Assembly: GCA_945892985.1 (NCBI GenBank)
Contig: CAMDDU010000011.1
Coordinates: 1-64,000, forward strand
Length of the DNA: 64,000 nucleotides
Direction: 5' to 3'
Source of the DNA: CAITSH01 sp945892985
GTDB lineage: Bacteria > Pseudomonadota > Gammaproteobacteria > Burkholderiales > SG8-39
Shown: positions 34,915 to 41,524 of the stretch, piece by piece
Numbering within the stretch: the first letter of the stretch is position 1
Layout of the letters: each line of letters opens with the position of its first letter
Translations under genes and position numbers: made by a program
The notes under the pieces: generated by a model
Seen by the model: only the letters and a program-made list of their open reading frames with translations
The model's database searches: none
Told to the model about the DNA's origin: nothing

Positions 34915-35338
34915 CGCGCATGCCCCTATCGTCAACCACCGTCTCACCGTCTTCCTTGTTGAGTGCACCCCGTTGCGGCAGGGCAAGAATATCGAGCACG
35001 GATTCGGACGGCCGGCACAACCGCGTGCCAAGGGAGGTCTCCACGATCGGACGATTGATGAGAATGGGGTGCGCCATCATGGAATCGAGCAGTTGCGCGT
35101 CGGTCAGCGCGGGGTTGTCCAGGTTCAATTCGTCGTACGGCGTGCCCTTGCGCCGCAGCAGGGCGCGCACCGGGATGTTCATTTGCGCGATCAGCTCAAG
35201 CAGGCGCGCGCGCGTGGGCGGCGTCACCAAATACTCGATGAGCTCGGGCTCGGCACCGGTGTTGCGGATCAGCGCGAGCACGTTGCGCGAGGTTCCGCAA
35301 TTGGGATTGTGGTAAATCGTTACCGCTTCAGCTGCCAT
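34901..35338 (-). CDS. arsC: Arsenate reductase ArsC, glutaredoxin-coupled type
   Basis: Reduces arsenate to arsenite with glutathione and glutaredoxin. The 145-residue protein has the catalytic Cys14 in YHNPNCGTSRN, and Arg residues in LRRKGTPYDEL, ILINRPIV and GTRLCRPSE that fit the three substrate-binding arginines of plasmid R773 ArsC. Start ATG 35338 is preceded by AAAGGACATGCATTC, a good ribosome site. It follows the aquaporin gene and overlaps arsH at its 3' end. A second, unrelated arsenate reductase lies two genes upstream, so the operon has two reduction routes. Confidence 0.93.
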   Translation of the reverse strand: MAAEAVTIYHNPNCGTSRNVLALIRNTGAEPELIEYLVTPPTRARLLELIAQMNIPVRALLRRKGTPYDELNLDNPALTDAQLLDSMMAHPILINRPIVETSLGTRLCRPSESVLDILALPQRGALNKEDGETVVDDRGMRVVRK

Positions 35339-35360
35339 GAATGCATGTCCTTTCAGGAAT

Positions 35361-36026
35361 TCAGACCGTGGATTTCGCCGATGCGCCCAGCGCATGAGCG
35401 AGCCACACCGCCACAGCCGCCCCCGCCAGTTCGGCGACAATGAAACCAGGGGCGCTTGCCGGGGCGATACCCGAAAAGCTGTCGCTGAACAGGCGGCCCA
35501 TCACCGCTGCTGGATTGGCAAACGAAGTTGAGGACGTGAACCAATAGGCGGCGCCGATGTAGGCGGCGACCATCGCCGAGACCTTTGGCGCCGGGGCCTT
35601 CAGGATCACCAGCAGCAGACCGGCGGTGGCCACGACCTCGCCGAGCCATTGCCCGCCGCCATCACGGGCTTTGGTGGAAAATTGAACGATGCTCATATCA
35701 AACATGGCATGGACAAGCCAGGCGCCGAGCACCGCGCCGGCAAGCTGGGCGGTAATGTAAGGCAGCAGCAGGGAACGGGGCAATGCACCGCGAAACGCCA
35801 TCACGAGCGATACGGCCGGATTGAAATGCGCACCGCTGATCGGGCCGAACACCTCGATGAGAATGTAAAGACCGCATATCGTCGCGCCGGTATTGCCGAT
35901 GAGCGCGATCGCGTCATTGCCGCCGGACAAACGCTCGGCCATGACCCCGGAACCGATCACGATCGCAAGCAACAACGTCGTGCCCAGTGCCTCGGACAGC
36001 AATTTTTGACGGGTAAGGATTTCCAT
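35361..36026 (-). CDS. Aquaglyceroporin-family channel in the ars operon (AqpS-like)
   Basis: MIP-family channel of 221 residues with six membrane helices and two NPA boxes, HFNPAVS at 69-71 and SFANPAAVMGR at 171-173. In Sinorhizobium meliloti the aquaglyceroporin AqpS replaces ArsB in an arsR-aqpS-arsC-arsH operon, letting arsenite leave the cell down its gradient after reduction. The same logic fits here: it lies between two arsC genes and no ArsB or Acr3 pump is present. A role as a general aquaporin cannot be excluded from sequence. Confidence 0.88.
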   Translation of the reverse strand: MEILTRQKLLSEALGTTLLLAIVIGSGVMAERLSGGNDAIALIGNTGATICGLYILIEVFGPISGAHFNPAVSLVMAFRGALPRSLLLPYITAQLAGAVLGAWLVHAMFDMSIVQFSTKARDGGGQWLGEVVATAGLLLVILKAPAPKVSAMVAAYIGAAYWFTSSTSFANPAAVMGRLFSDSFSGIAPASAPGFIVAELAGAAVAVWLAHALGASAKSTV

Positions 36027-36078
36027 GGTCAGTCTCTTTGCATGCTGTTCAGGGGATATTCAGGTTCCGCAACGTGGC

Positions 36079-36588
36079 CTATTCACCCTTTTCGCGCAGA
36101 CGACCGATCTGGTCGAGTTCGTGTTTGAGCGCCATGCCTTCAAGTTTCGCAATAGGCAGGCTGGTAAAGAGCGAAATACGGCGGTTCATCAATGACGCAG
36201 CATGCGCGAAGGCGCGGCGCTTGTCCTCGTCGCTGCCCTGCACCGCCGCCGGATCCTCTATACCCCAGTGCGCGCTCATCGGCTGGCCCGGCCACACCGG
36301 GCAAACCTCGCCGGCCGCGTTGTCGCAGACGGTAAAGATAAAATCCATTTGCGGCGCTCCGGGCTGCGCAAATTCATCCCAGCTCTTGCTGCGCAGATCT
36401 GCGACCGCCATGCCCTGGGCCGCAAGAAACTCAATCGCAAACGGATTGACCGTTCCGCCCGGATGGCTTCCAGCACTAAAGCCGCGAAAGCGGCCCTTGC
36501 CAAGATCAGTGAGGATGCCTTCGGCGAGGATGCTGCGCGCCGAATTGCCGGTACACAGGAAAAGTACATTGAAAACGCGGTCTTGCAT
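36079..36588 (-). CDS. arsC: Arsenate reductase ArsC, low-molecular-weight phosphatase type
   Basis: Arsenate reductase of the LMW protein tyrosine phosphatase fold, usually coupled to thioredoxin or mycothiol-type systems. The 169-residue protein has the P-loop CTGNSARS with Cys12 and Arg18 and two further cysteines, Cys88 and Cys96, in FTVCDNAAGEVCPVWPG, as needed for the disulfide relay. It follows arsR by 14 bases and precedes the aquaporin gene. A tyrosine phosphatase role is unlikely in this context. Confidence 0.92.
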   Translation of the reverse strand: MQDRVFNVLFLCTGNSARSILAEGILTDLGKGRFRGFSAGSHPGGTVNPFAIEFLAAQGMAVADLRSKSWDEFAQPGAPQMDFIFTVCDNAAGEVCPVWPGQPMSAHWGIEDPAAVQGSDEDKRRAFAHAASLMNRRISLFTSLPIAKLEGMALKHELDQIGRLREKGE

Positions 36589-36602
36589 GGAAAATAGTCC
36601 TT

Positions 36603-36989
36603 TTAATTGACGCCGGATTTATCGGACCGGCGAACCGCCGGGCGTCGGTGCTTGGAAATTGCCTTGGCGGTGACGGCAACGGCCGTCGCCTTTGGCAAAC
36701 AGTTGTTGCCGTTACAGCAATTATCGGTAAGGAATACGAGCAGGTCGTCCATGCCGGCAAAGTCCGCGGTGTAAAAAATAAAGCGACCGTCCTGCCTGCC
36801 GGTTATCAGGCCAGCGCGCGCAAGATGCGCCAGGTGAAAAGACAGGGTCGCCGGCGCGAGGTCGAGCTTCTCCGCGATGCCCCCTGCATTCATGCCCTCC
36901 GTCCCCACCTGCAGCAGCAGTCTGAATATGGAAAGACGGGTTTCCTGTCCCAGGGCGGCAAGACGGGACACGGCATCTGTCGTTTTCAT
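36603..36989 (-). CDS. arsR: Arsenic-responsive repressor ArsR
   Basis: Winged-helix repressor of the ArsR/SmtB family, 128 residues, first gene of the ars operon. The recognition helix region is LAPATLSFHLAHLARAGLI. The As(III) site is probably Cys91, Cys92 and Cys97 in DNCCNGNNCLP, a C-terminal arrangement similar to that in Acidithiobacillus ArsR and unlike the helix-3 CVC site of the E. coli protein. A perfect TTTCGA/TCGAAA palindrome abuts its start codon, which suggests autoregulation. It ends with a basic tail. Confidence 0.93.
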   Translation of the reverse strand: MKTTDAVSRLAALGQETRLSIFRLLLQVGTEGMNAGGIAEKLDLAPATLSFHLAHLARAGLITGRQDGRFIFYTADFAGMDDLLVFLTDNCCNGNNCLPKATAVAVTAKAISKHRRPAVRRSDKSGVN

Positions 36990-36990
36990 A

Positions 36991-37008
36991 TTTCGAGTAT
37001 TATCGAAA
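36991..37008. promoter_or_regulatory. Probable ArsR operator
   Basis: TTTCGA and TCGAAA are separated by six bases and form a perfect inverted repeat directly next to the arsR start codon. ArsR operators are typically 12-2-12-like or short palindromes in this position. This assignment rests on position and symmetry. Confidence 0.6.
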
Positions 37009-37052
37009 CATAAACCGCGCGCAAGTTAAGTATTTATTACAGCCATTGCCGC

Positions 37053-38198
37053 CTAGGCCGCGCCGAGGCGCCAGAGGGAAGTGAGCTCGGCCTTGCGCGC
37101 GGCATGCAGCGGGTCGGATGCGTCGGATGCGCGCGGATGATACGGCTTCATATCGGAACGCCCGAGCACCTTGAGCCCGGCTGCAGCGATCCACGCCTCC
37201 AGGGCGGCGCGTGTGCGCAGGCCAAGCTGTTCGGCGAGGTCAGAGAGAATCAGCCAGCCCTCGCCGCCCGTTTGCAGATGCCCTGCGAGGCCGCCCAAAA
37301 AAGCACGCAGCATGCTGCTTTCCGGATCAAATATGGCGTGTTCCAGCGGCGAACTGGGCCGTGCCGGAACCCAGGGCGGGTTGCAAATAATCAGCGGCGC
37401 ACGCCCGGGCGGAAACATGTCAGCCTGCAGAACTTCAACCTGGCCGGCCATGCCGAGCCGTGCGATATTTTCATTGGCGCAGGCGATGGCGCGCGGATCC
37501 TGGTCGGTGGCGATCACATGCGCGACGCCACGGCGTGCGAGCACGGCGGCGAGCACGCCGGTGCCGGTGCCGATATCAAAGGCGAGCTTTTGCGCATCCT
37601 GCGGCAGCGGCGCCGACGCAACCAGCGTAATGTACTCACCGCGCACCGGCGAGAACACGCCGTAATGCGGATGAATGCGACCGCCCAGCGCGGCAATCTC
37701 CACGCCTTTTTTCCGCCACTCATGCGCGCCATTCAGGCCAAGTAACTCGCGCAAGGAGGTGACCGATGCCTCGCCGCTGGCACCCCAGCCTTCGGTAATC
37801 GCCTCATGCAAGTCGGGAGCGCGACGCAATGCGATGCCATAGTCGGCCTCGACCGGGATCAGCAGCGCGCCAAGCGTGCGCGCACGCTGCGATTGCGCCA
37901 GTCTATGCAGGTTGAAGGCCTCGGTCGGCGAAGCGGGCGGCTTGGCCTTGTTGCGCGGCGTCGCATCGGCGCGGCGCGCCATGGCCTGCAACAACTGGCG
38001 TGCATTTTGAAAATCACCACGCCACAACAAGGCTGTGCCCTCGCAGGCGAGCCGGTAGGCGGCATCGGCTGTCATGCTGTTATCCGAGGCGACGAGCACT
38101 TTGCGCGGTGGTGGCGAACCGCCTTCGGAACGCCAGCGCACCGAATGACTTTGCCCGTCCTCGATCCAGCTGATGAGTTGCACCGGGTTCACCGCCAC
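37053..38198 (-). CDS. Class I SAM-dependent methyltransferase (N5-Gln/RNA MT type)
   Basis: Methyltransferase of 381 residues. The C-terminal half carries a Rossmann domain with motif I AFDIGTGTGVLAAVLARRG and catalytic NPPW (ICNPPWVPA), the signature of enzymes that methylate an amide or exocyclic amino nitrogen, such as PrmB, PrmC or RlmG/RsmC. The N-terminal half has a helical domain and a HYGVFSPVRGEYITLV patch. The substrate is not clear. It lies between the ars operon and a GST gene, on the same strand as both, but with separate spacing. Confidence 0.8.
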   Translation of the reverse strand: MAVNPVQLISWIEDGQSHSVRWRSEGGSPPPRKVLVASDNSMTADAAYRLACEGTALLWRGDFQNARQLLQAMARRADATPRNKAKPPASPTEAFNLHRLAQSQRARTLGALLIPVEADYGIALRRAPDLHEAITEGWGASGEASVTSLRELLGLNGAHEWRKKGVEIAALGGRIHPHYGVFSPVRGEYITLVASAPLPQDAQKLAFDIGTGTGVLAAVLARRGVAHVIATDQDPRAIACANENIARLGMAGQVEVLQADMFPPGRAPLIICNPPWVPARPSSPLEHAIFDPESSMLRAFLGGLAGHLQTGGEGWLILSDLAEQLGLRTRAALEAWIAAAGLKVLGRSDMKPYHPRASDASDPLHAARKAELTSLWRLGAA

Positions 38199-38226
38199 AG
38201 AAACGCCGCGCTAACCAATACGGCTT

Positions 38227-39018
38227 TCACGCGGCGTTCGCCGCATCACCCCGCCCCTGGCGCAACTGCGCAAGATGCGGGTATTTTTCCGTCAGCAGCG
38301 AGCCGTGGTAATAGGTCGGTTTGAAGGCTGGGTGGGCGCGCAGGTGTTCGTACCAACGGGCCACCGCCGGTTTGTCCGCCCAGCTGGCGTTGAGGTTGAT
38401 ATCGTCCATACGCACGATCACCGGCATCATCGCGATGTCGGCGAGCGTGGGCTTCGCGCCCATCAGCCACGGACCGCCGCTCTCAACCAGCCAGTCGTTC
38501 ATGCGCACCACCGCGCGGTCGAGCCGGTCCAGCGCCTGCTCCATCTCCTTGGGCGGAAATCCGCTGCGCCCCATGCTCAACAGGAACTCCTTGCGCAGGG
38601 GCTTGGCGTTCGCCAGGGCGAGGAAGTCCTCCTCGCTCATTTTCTGGAAGTGCGGCAGGAATGCCAGGTTATAAGAGGGCACGCGCACCGCCGGGGCCGG
38701 GATCTCGTCGATATAACGCATCATCCAGCGCATGCGGCCGCGCTCGACCGGATCTTCGGGGGTGAAGCAAACGATCTGCGACCGGGTTTCATCGAGATAC
38801 TCGATGATCACCGCTGAATCGAGCACCGCCCGGCCCTTATGCAGCAGGGCAGGCACGACACCGTTGGGGTTGATGGCGAGGTAAGCCGGCTTGAGTTGCT
38901 CGCCGGAAAAAAGATCCAGCTTGTGTTCTTCGAAAGCAATGCCCTTGGCGTTGAGCGAAAAACGCACGCGCTGGCTGCAGGTGGACTGCGGTGCGTTGTA
39001 GAGGACAAATTCAGTCAC
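38227..39018 (-). CDS. Glutathione S-transferase family protein
   Basis: Thioredoxin-fold GST of 263 residues: YNAPQSTCSQRVRFSLNAKG with a CSQR motif, GVVPALLHKG at the cis-proline and DSAVIIEYLDE at the glutathione site, then a long helical domain with GAKPTLADIAMMP. The length and the STCSQRVR segment suggest LigE/LigG or tetrachlorohydroquinone dehalogenase-like relatives, but I cannot choose among them. It starts 29 bases after the upstream end of the methyltransferase gene; a dispersed repeat lies in its promoter region. Confidence 0.82.
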   Translation of the reverse strand: MTEFVLYNAPQSTCSQRVRFSLNAKGIAFEEHKLDLFSGEQLKPAYLAINPNGVVPALLHKGRAVLDSAVIIEYLDETRSQIVCFTPEDPVERGRMRWMMRYIDEIPAPAVRVPSYNLAFLPHFQKMSEEDFLALANAKPLRKEFLLSMGRSGFPPKEMEQALDRLDRAVVRMNDWLVESGGPWLMGAKPTLADIAMMPVIVRMDDINLNASWADKPAVARWYEHLRAHPAFKPTYYHGSLLTEKYPHLAQLRQGRGDAANAA

Positions 39019-39050
39019 GATGCATGGCCTTTAAAGTTGGCGCCCAGAGA

Positions 39051-39168
39051 TTCACTGAACAAGGGGACAAGCCCCCTTGCCCCCCCGCTGCAGAGGGAAG
39101 CTTGTCAAGATGCCCTTCTTAGCAGAACTTGTGCAGGACTTGAGCAGGACTTTATCAGCGCTTCCCTA
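39051..39168 (+). repeat. Dispersed intergenic repeat element, copy B
   Basis: Second copy of the element seen at 26990. TTCACTGAACAAGGGG, the palindrome CAAGGGG-ACAAG-CCCCCTTG, CAGAGGGAAGCTTGT and the end GCGCTTCCCTA align with copy A, with a 17-base insertion in the middle. AGGGAAGC and GCTTCCCT inside this copy can pair. It lies between soxA and the GST gene. Confidence 0.7.
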
Positions 39169-39273
39169 GGGTAACCGCCAAGCGCCCATGACGGCAAGCG
39201 CAGCCTCGCATTCACGCCATACCGGACGAATGGCTGGAAACCGGCTTCTGGCAAGGGTTTCCAGACGGTGTGC

Positions 39274-40068
39274 TCATGGCCGCACACCCGGCGTCTCCAT
39301 GCGCATGCCGCGCGCCCGCCACATCAGCAAGAGTTCGAGTTCAACCAGCTCGGGTGAACCATATTCCAGCGTCTGCGACCTTGTGCCGCTTAGGCAGTTA
39401 CGCAAACGACGCTGCAGCGACCCCACCCCCTGCCACTCCAGCCGGTAAAGCGGGTACGCATTCGGATGCGCCTGCGGTATCGGTGTACCGGCAAGCTGGC
39501 GTCCGGCATTGTCGTCGTGGCATTGTGCGCATGAGAGATTGAGCTGGCCCTGGCGGCGCTCGTAGGCTACACGTCCCGCCTCGATAAACTTTCTCGTTCG
39601 CGCGTCTTCGGCCACCGTCACGGGCAGGCCACGCGCCTGCCGGCCGACAAACGAGGCGAGCGCCAGCAGGTCGCGGCTTTCGTAGGCCAGGACCGGCGCC
39701 TGCTGCCTGTCGGTGCGGCACACGTTGATGCGTTGCTCCAGGTTGAGCAGCTTGCCGCCGGCATCGAGCGCAGGATGGCGCGCCGCAACGCCCTTCATGC
39801 TCGTACGCGCGTCGCCATGACAGTCGGCGCAGGATAGGGCCGCCGCGCCTGCCTTGCGCTGCCACAAGGCCTCGCCGTCGAGCACCCAGAGCATGGCCGG
39901 ATTGGCCGCATCGTCATCCTGCATGGCGCGCGTCTCGCGGCTCATCAACTCGTAACCGGAACGCCGCCCGGTTGGGGGATCGGCGTCCGCCGCGATAACG
40001 CCAGTCAGTGTCACGGCCAGCGGCGCGAACAGCAAACCCCGGGCGACACGGCACAACACGCGTCGCAT
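39274..40068 (-). CDS. soxA: Sulfur-oxidation cytochrome SoxA (diheme)
   Basis: Subunit of the SoxAX cytochrome that couples thiosulfate to the SoxY carrier in the periplasm. The 264-residue protein has an N-terminal signal, two heme sites CADCH at 80-84 and CAQCH at 180-184, and the cysteine Cys225 in RNCLSGTRSQ that is the heme ligand and likely active-site residue. The end YGSPELVELELLLMWRARGM is typical. It overlaps soxZ (TGATG) as the last gene of soxXYZA. soxB does not follow; a repeat element does. Confidence 0.93.
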   Translation of the reverse strand: MRRVLCRVARGLLFAPLAVTLTGVIAADADPPTGRRSGYELMSRETRAMQDDDAANPAMLWVLDGEALWQRKAGAAALSCADCHGDARTSMKGVAARHPALDAGGKLLNLEQRINVCRTDRQQAPVLAYESRDLLALASFVGRQARGLPVTVAEDARTRKFIEAGRVAYERRQGQLNLSCAQCHDDNAGRQLAGTPIPQAHPNAYPLYRLEWQGVGSLQRRLRNCLSGTRSQTLEYGSPELVELELLLMWRARGMRMETPGVRP

Positions 40069-40388
40069 CAGGCGACGGTGATAGTCACGGATTCGGTCAC
40101 TGAAAAACCATTGTCCCCGGTCCACTTGCCGGTGATGACACCGCTGTCGGCGACAAGGATCGAGAACGCAAGATAGGGATTGGCTGCGATGGCCGGATGG
40201 AGCTGCGCACCGAATACTTCCTCGCCGTTATACATGCAGACAAAGTCGGTGACGATGTCGCGAGCAATCAACGCGCCGACCTGGGTGCGGCGAAAACCGG
40301 TTTCCATGTCGTGCGCGATCAACGCCTTGACCTCGATGATCTGCCCGCGGCGCGGGTTGGCCGGCAGGCTGATAAGCGCGCGCGCCAT
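40068..40388 (-). CDS. soxZ: Thiosulfate carrier complex protein SoxZ
   Basis: Partner of SoxY in the sulfur-carrier heterodimer, 106 residues, immunoglobulin-like fold. Recognised by IEVKALIAHDMETGFRR, DFVCMYNGEEVFGAQLHPAIAANPYLAF and the TGKWTGDNG segment. It starts at an ATG that overlaps the soxY stop (TGATG), with the ribosome site GGAGGAG inside the end of soxY, and its own stop overlaps soxA. The four sox genes therefore form one tightly coupled unit. Confidence 0.93.
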   Translation of the reverse strand: MARALISLPANPRRGQIIEVKALIAHDMETGFRRTQVGALIARDIVTDFVCMYNGEEVFGAQLHPAIAANPYLAFSILVADSGVITGKWTGDNGFSVTESVTITVA

Positions 40389-40912
40389 CAGATCTCCTCC
40401 AGGCAGGCGGCCAGCGTCACCACCGTGTCGGCGCTGCCGGACCAGAATGTGCCATCGGAGAGTTCGCAAATAGCCAGCACCGTTTGCGTGTCGGCCAGGC
40501 GCACACGCGTCGACGCTGTCGCACGACCGCTACGCGGACTGAAGCGAAAACTCACCACGTCGGGTTGGGGGTTCTTTTCCGTGATGACATGAATGGCCTT
40601 GACGTAGTTATTCGCCGTCATCGGGCTGTCCACTTTTACCGACAATGTCACCGAATTACCGTTGTCGACGAGCTCGGGAATTTCCAGCGTAAGCTTACCC
40701 TTGCTGACCACAGCCCCTCGGGTCACGCGCTGGATTGCCGCCAGACGCGCCGCGACCAAAGACTGCGGTGCGACCGCAGAACGCCCGGGCGAGGTTTGCG
40801 CCAGCGCGCCGGATATGCCGGTGGCTTCGAGCACCAAACCCGCCGCCGCGCCGCTGGCGCCGAACAGGACCTTGCGCCGCAGGGCAGCGCGCTTTCTGTC
40901 GTCTGGTTTCAT
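40388..40912 (-). CDS. soxY: Thiosulfate carrier protein SoxY with altered C-terminus
   Basis: Periplasmic carrier protein of 174 residues with a Tat-like leader (ALRRKVLFGASGAAAG). The central PELVDNGNSVTLSVKVDSPMT and VSFRFSPRSG blocks are SoxY signatures. Normal SoxY ends with GGCGG, whose Cys carries sulfur intermediates. Here the end is TLAACLEEI: a Cys remains at 170 but the flanking glycines are gone and four residues follow it. The sequence GGAGGAG that encodes this tail also serves as the soxZ ribosome site. The gene starts directly after the soxX stop. Confidence 0.9.
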   Translation of the reverse strand: MKPDDRKRAALRRKVLFGASGAAAGLVLEATGISGALAQTSPGRSAVAPQSLVAARLAAIQRVTRGAVVSKGKLTLEIPELVDNGNSVTLSVKVDSPMTANNYVKAIHVITEKNPQPDVVSFRFSPRSGRATASTRVRLADTQTVLAICELSDGTFWSGSADTVVTLAACLEEI

Positions 40913-41377
40913 TTAATTGCGCAAGGTCTTTAAAAAAGCCACGACATCCTCCACTTGCTCCGCGCTCAAAATCGGCTTGCCGGCAAACGCCGGCGCCACA
41001 CGTGTGAGGCCTTCAGTCTTGTAATACGCCGGCATGATGCTCGCCGGATTCAATCGCCCTGAATCGACAATGCGCAGGCGCAACTGCCCTTCAGACAAGC
41101 GATTGCCCGCACCGTTCAATGCCGGGGCAAGATCGCCCTGAAACCGTTCCTCTGGAAACGGGCCGCTGTGACACAGCAGACACAATCCGACCTGCCGGTT
41201 GCCAACGATCGCACGACCGCGGACGGCGTCCCCACCCAAGCCTGTCAGCGACACCGGAATGGCATCGCCTGCGACTTGAAATGACTGTGCCAGAGCAGCC
41301 GGACAAGACCAGGCGGCGAGAAAAAATAACACCGACACAGAAGCCTTGTTTATTAAATTTCTCATAAACCATGACAT
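40913..41377 (-). CDS. soxX: Sulfur-oxidation cytochrome SoxX
   Basis: Monoheme c-type cytochrome subunit of SoxAX, first gene of soxXYZA. A signal peptide (cleavage near AALAQ) precedes the heme site CLLCH at 66-70; the distal methionine is probably in NPASIMPAYYKTEGLTRV. The end LSAEQVEDVVAFLKTLRN is typical. Start at ATG 41377; an ATG four codons later is equally possible. The upstream 150 bases contain two strong palindromes and no activator gene. Confidence 0.92.
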   Translation of the reverse strand: MSWFMRNLINKASVSVLFFLAAWSCPAALAQSFQVAGDAIPVSLTGLGGDAVRGRAIVGNRQVGLCLLCHSGPFPEERFQGDLAPALNGAGNRLSEGQLRLRIVDSGRLNPASIMPAYYKTEGLTRVAPAFAGKPILSAEQVEDVVAFLKTLRN

Positions 41378-41402
41378 CTTCACCACAGCACCCCACCAGC
41401 CC

Positions 41403-41423
41403 CCTCCCCCTCGACGGGGGAGG
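41403..41423. repeat. Perfect 8-bp palindrome between soxX and the molybdenum hydroxylase gene
   Basis: CCTCCCCC and GGGGGAGG around TCGAC form a strong hairpin. With a second similar hairpin at 41483 it resembles small intergenic palindromic repeats of Burkholderiales; no T tract follows. Confidence 0.6.
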
Positions 41424-41482
41424 CTTGGGGAGAGGCTGAAAGTCCGCCCAATCAAATCTGTCGGCATCCTCCCTCTCCCTGT

Positions 41483-41505
41483 CCCTCTCCCGCAAGGGGA
41501 GAGGG
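41483..41505. repeat. Perfect 9-bp palindrome next to the molybdenum hydroxylase gene end
   Basis: CCCTCTCCC and GGGAGAGGG around GCAAG, 20 bases before the stop codon end of the minus-strand hydroxylase gene at 41525. It may act as transcription terminator for that gene without a T tract, or as a REP-like unit. Confidence 0.6.
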
Positions 41506-41524
41506 AAGGTGCTGATGAACTTGC

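Noticed and set aside
39105..39287. Small minus-strand frame after soxA as a soxB start
   Set aside because: The translation has no SoxB features and runs into the dispersed repeat.
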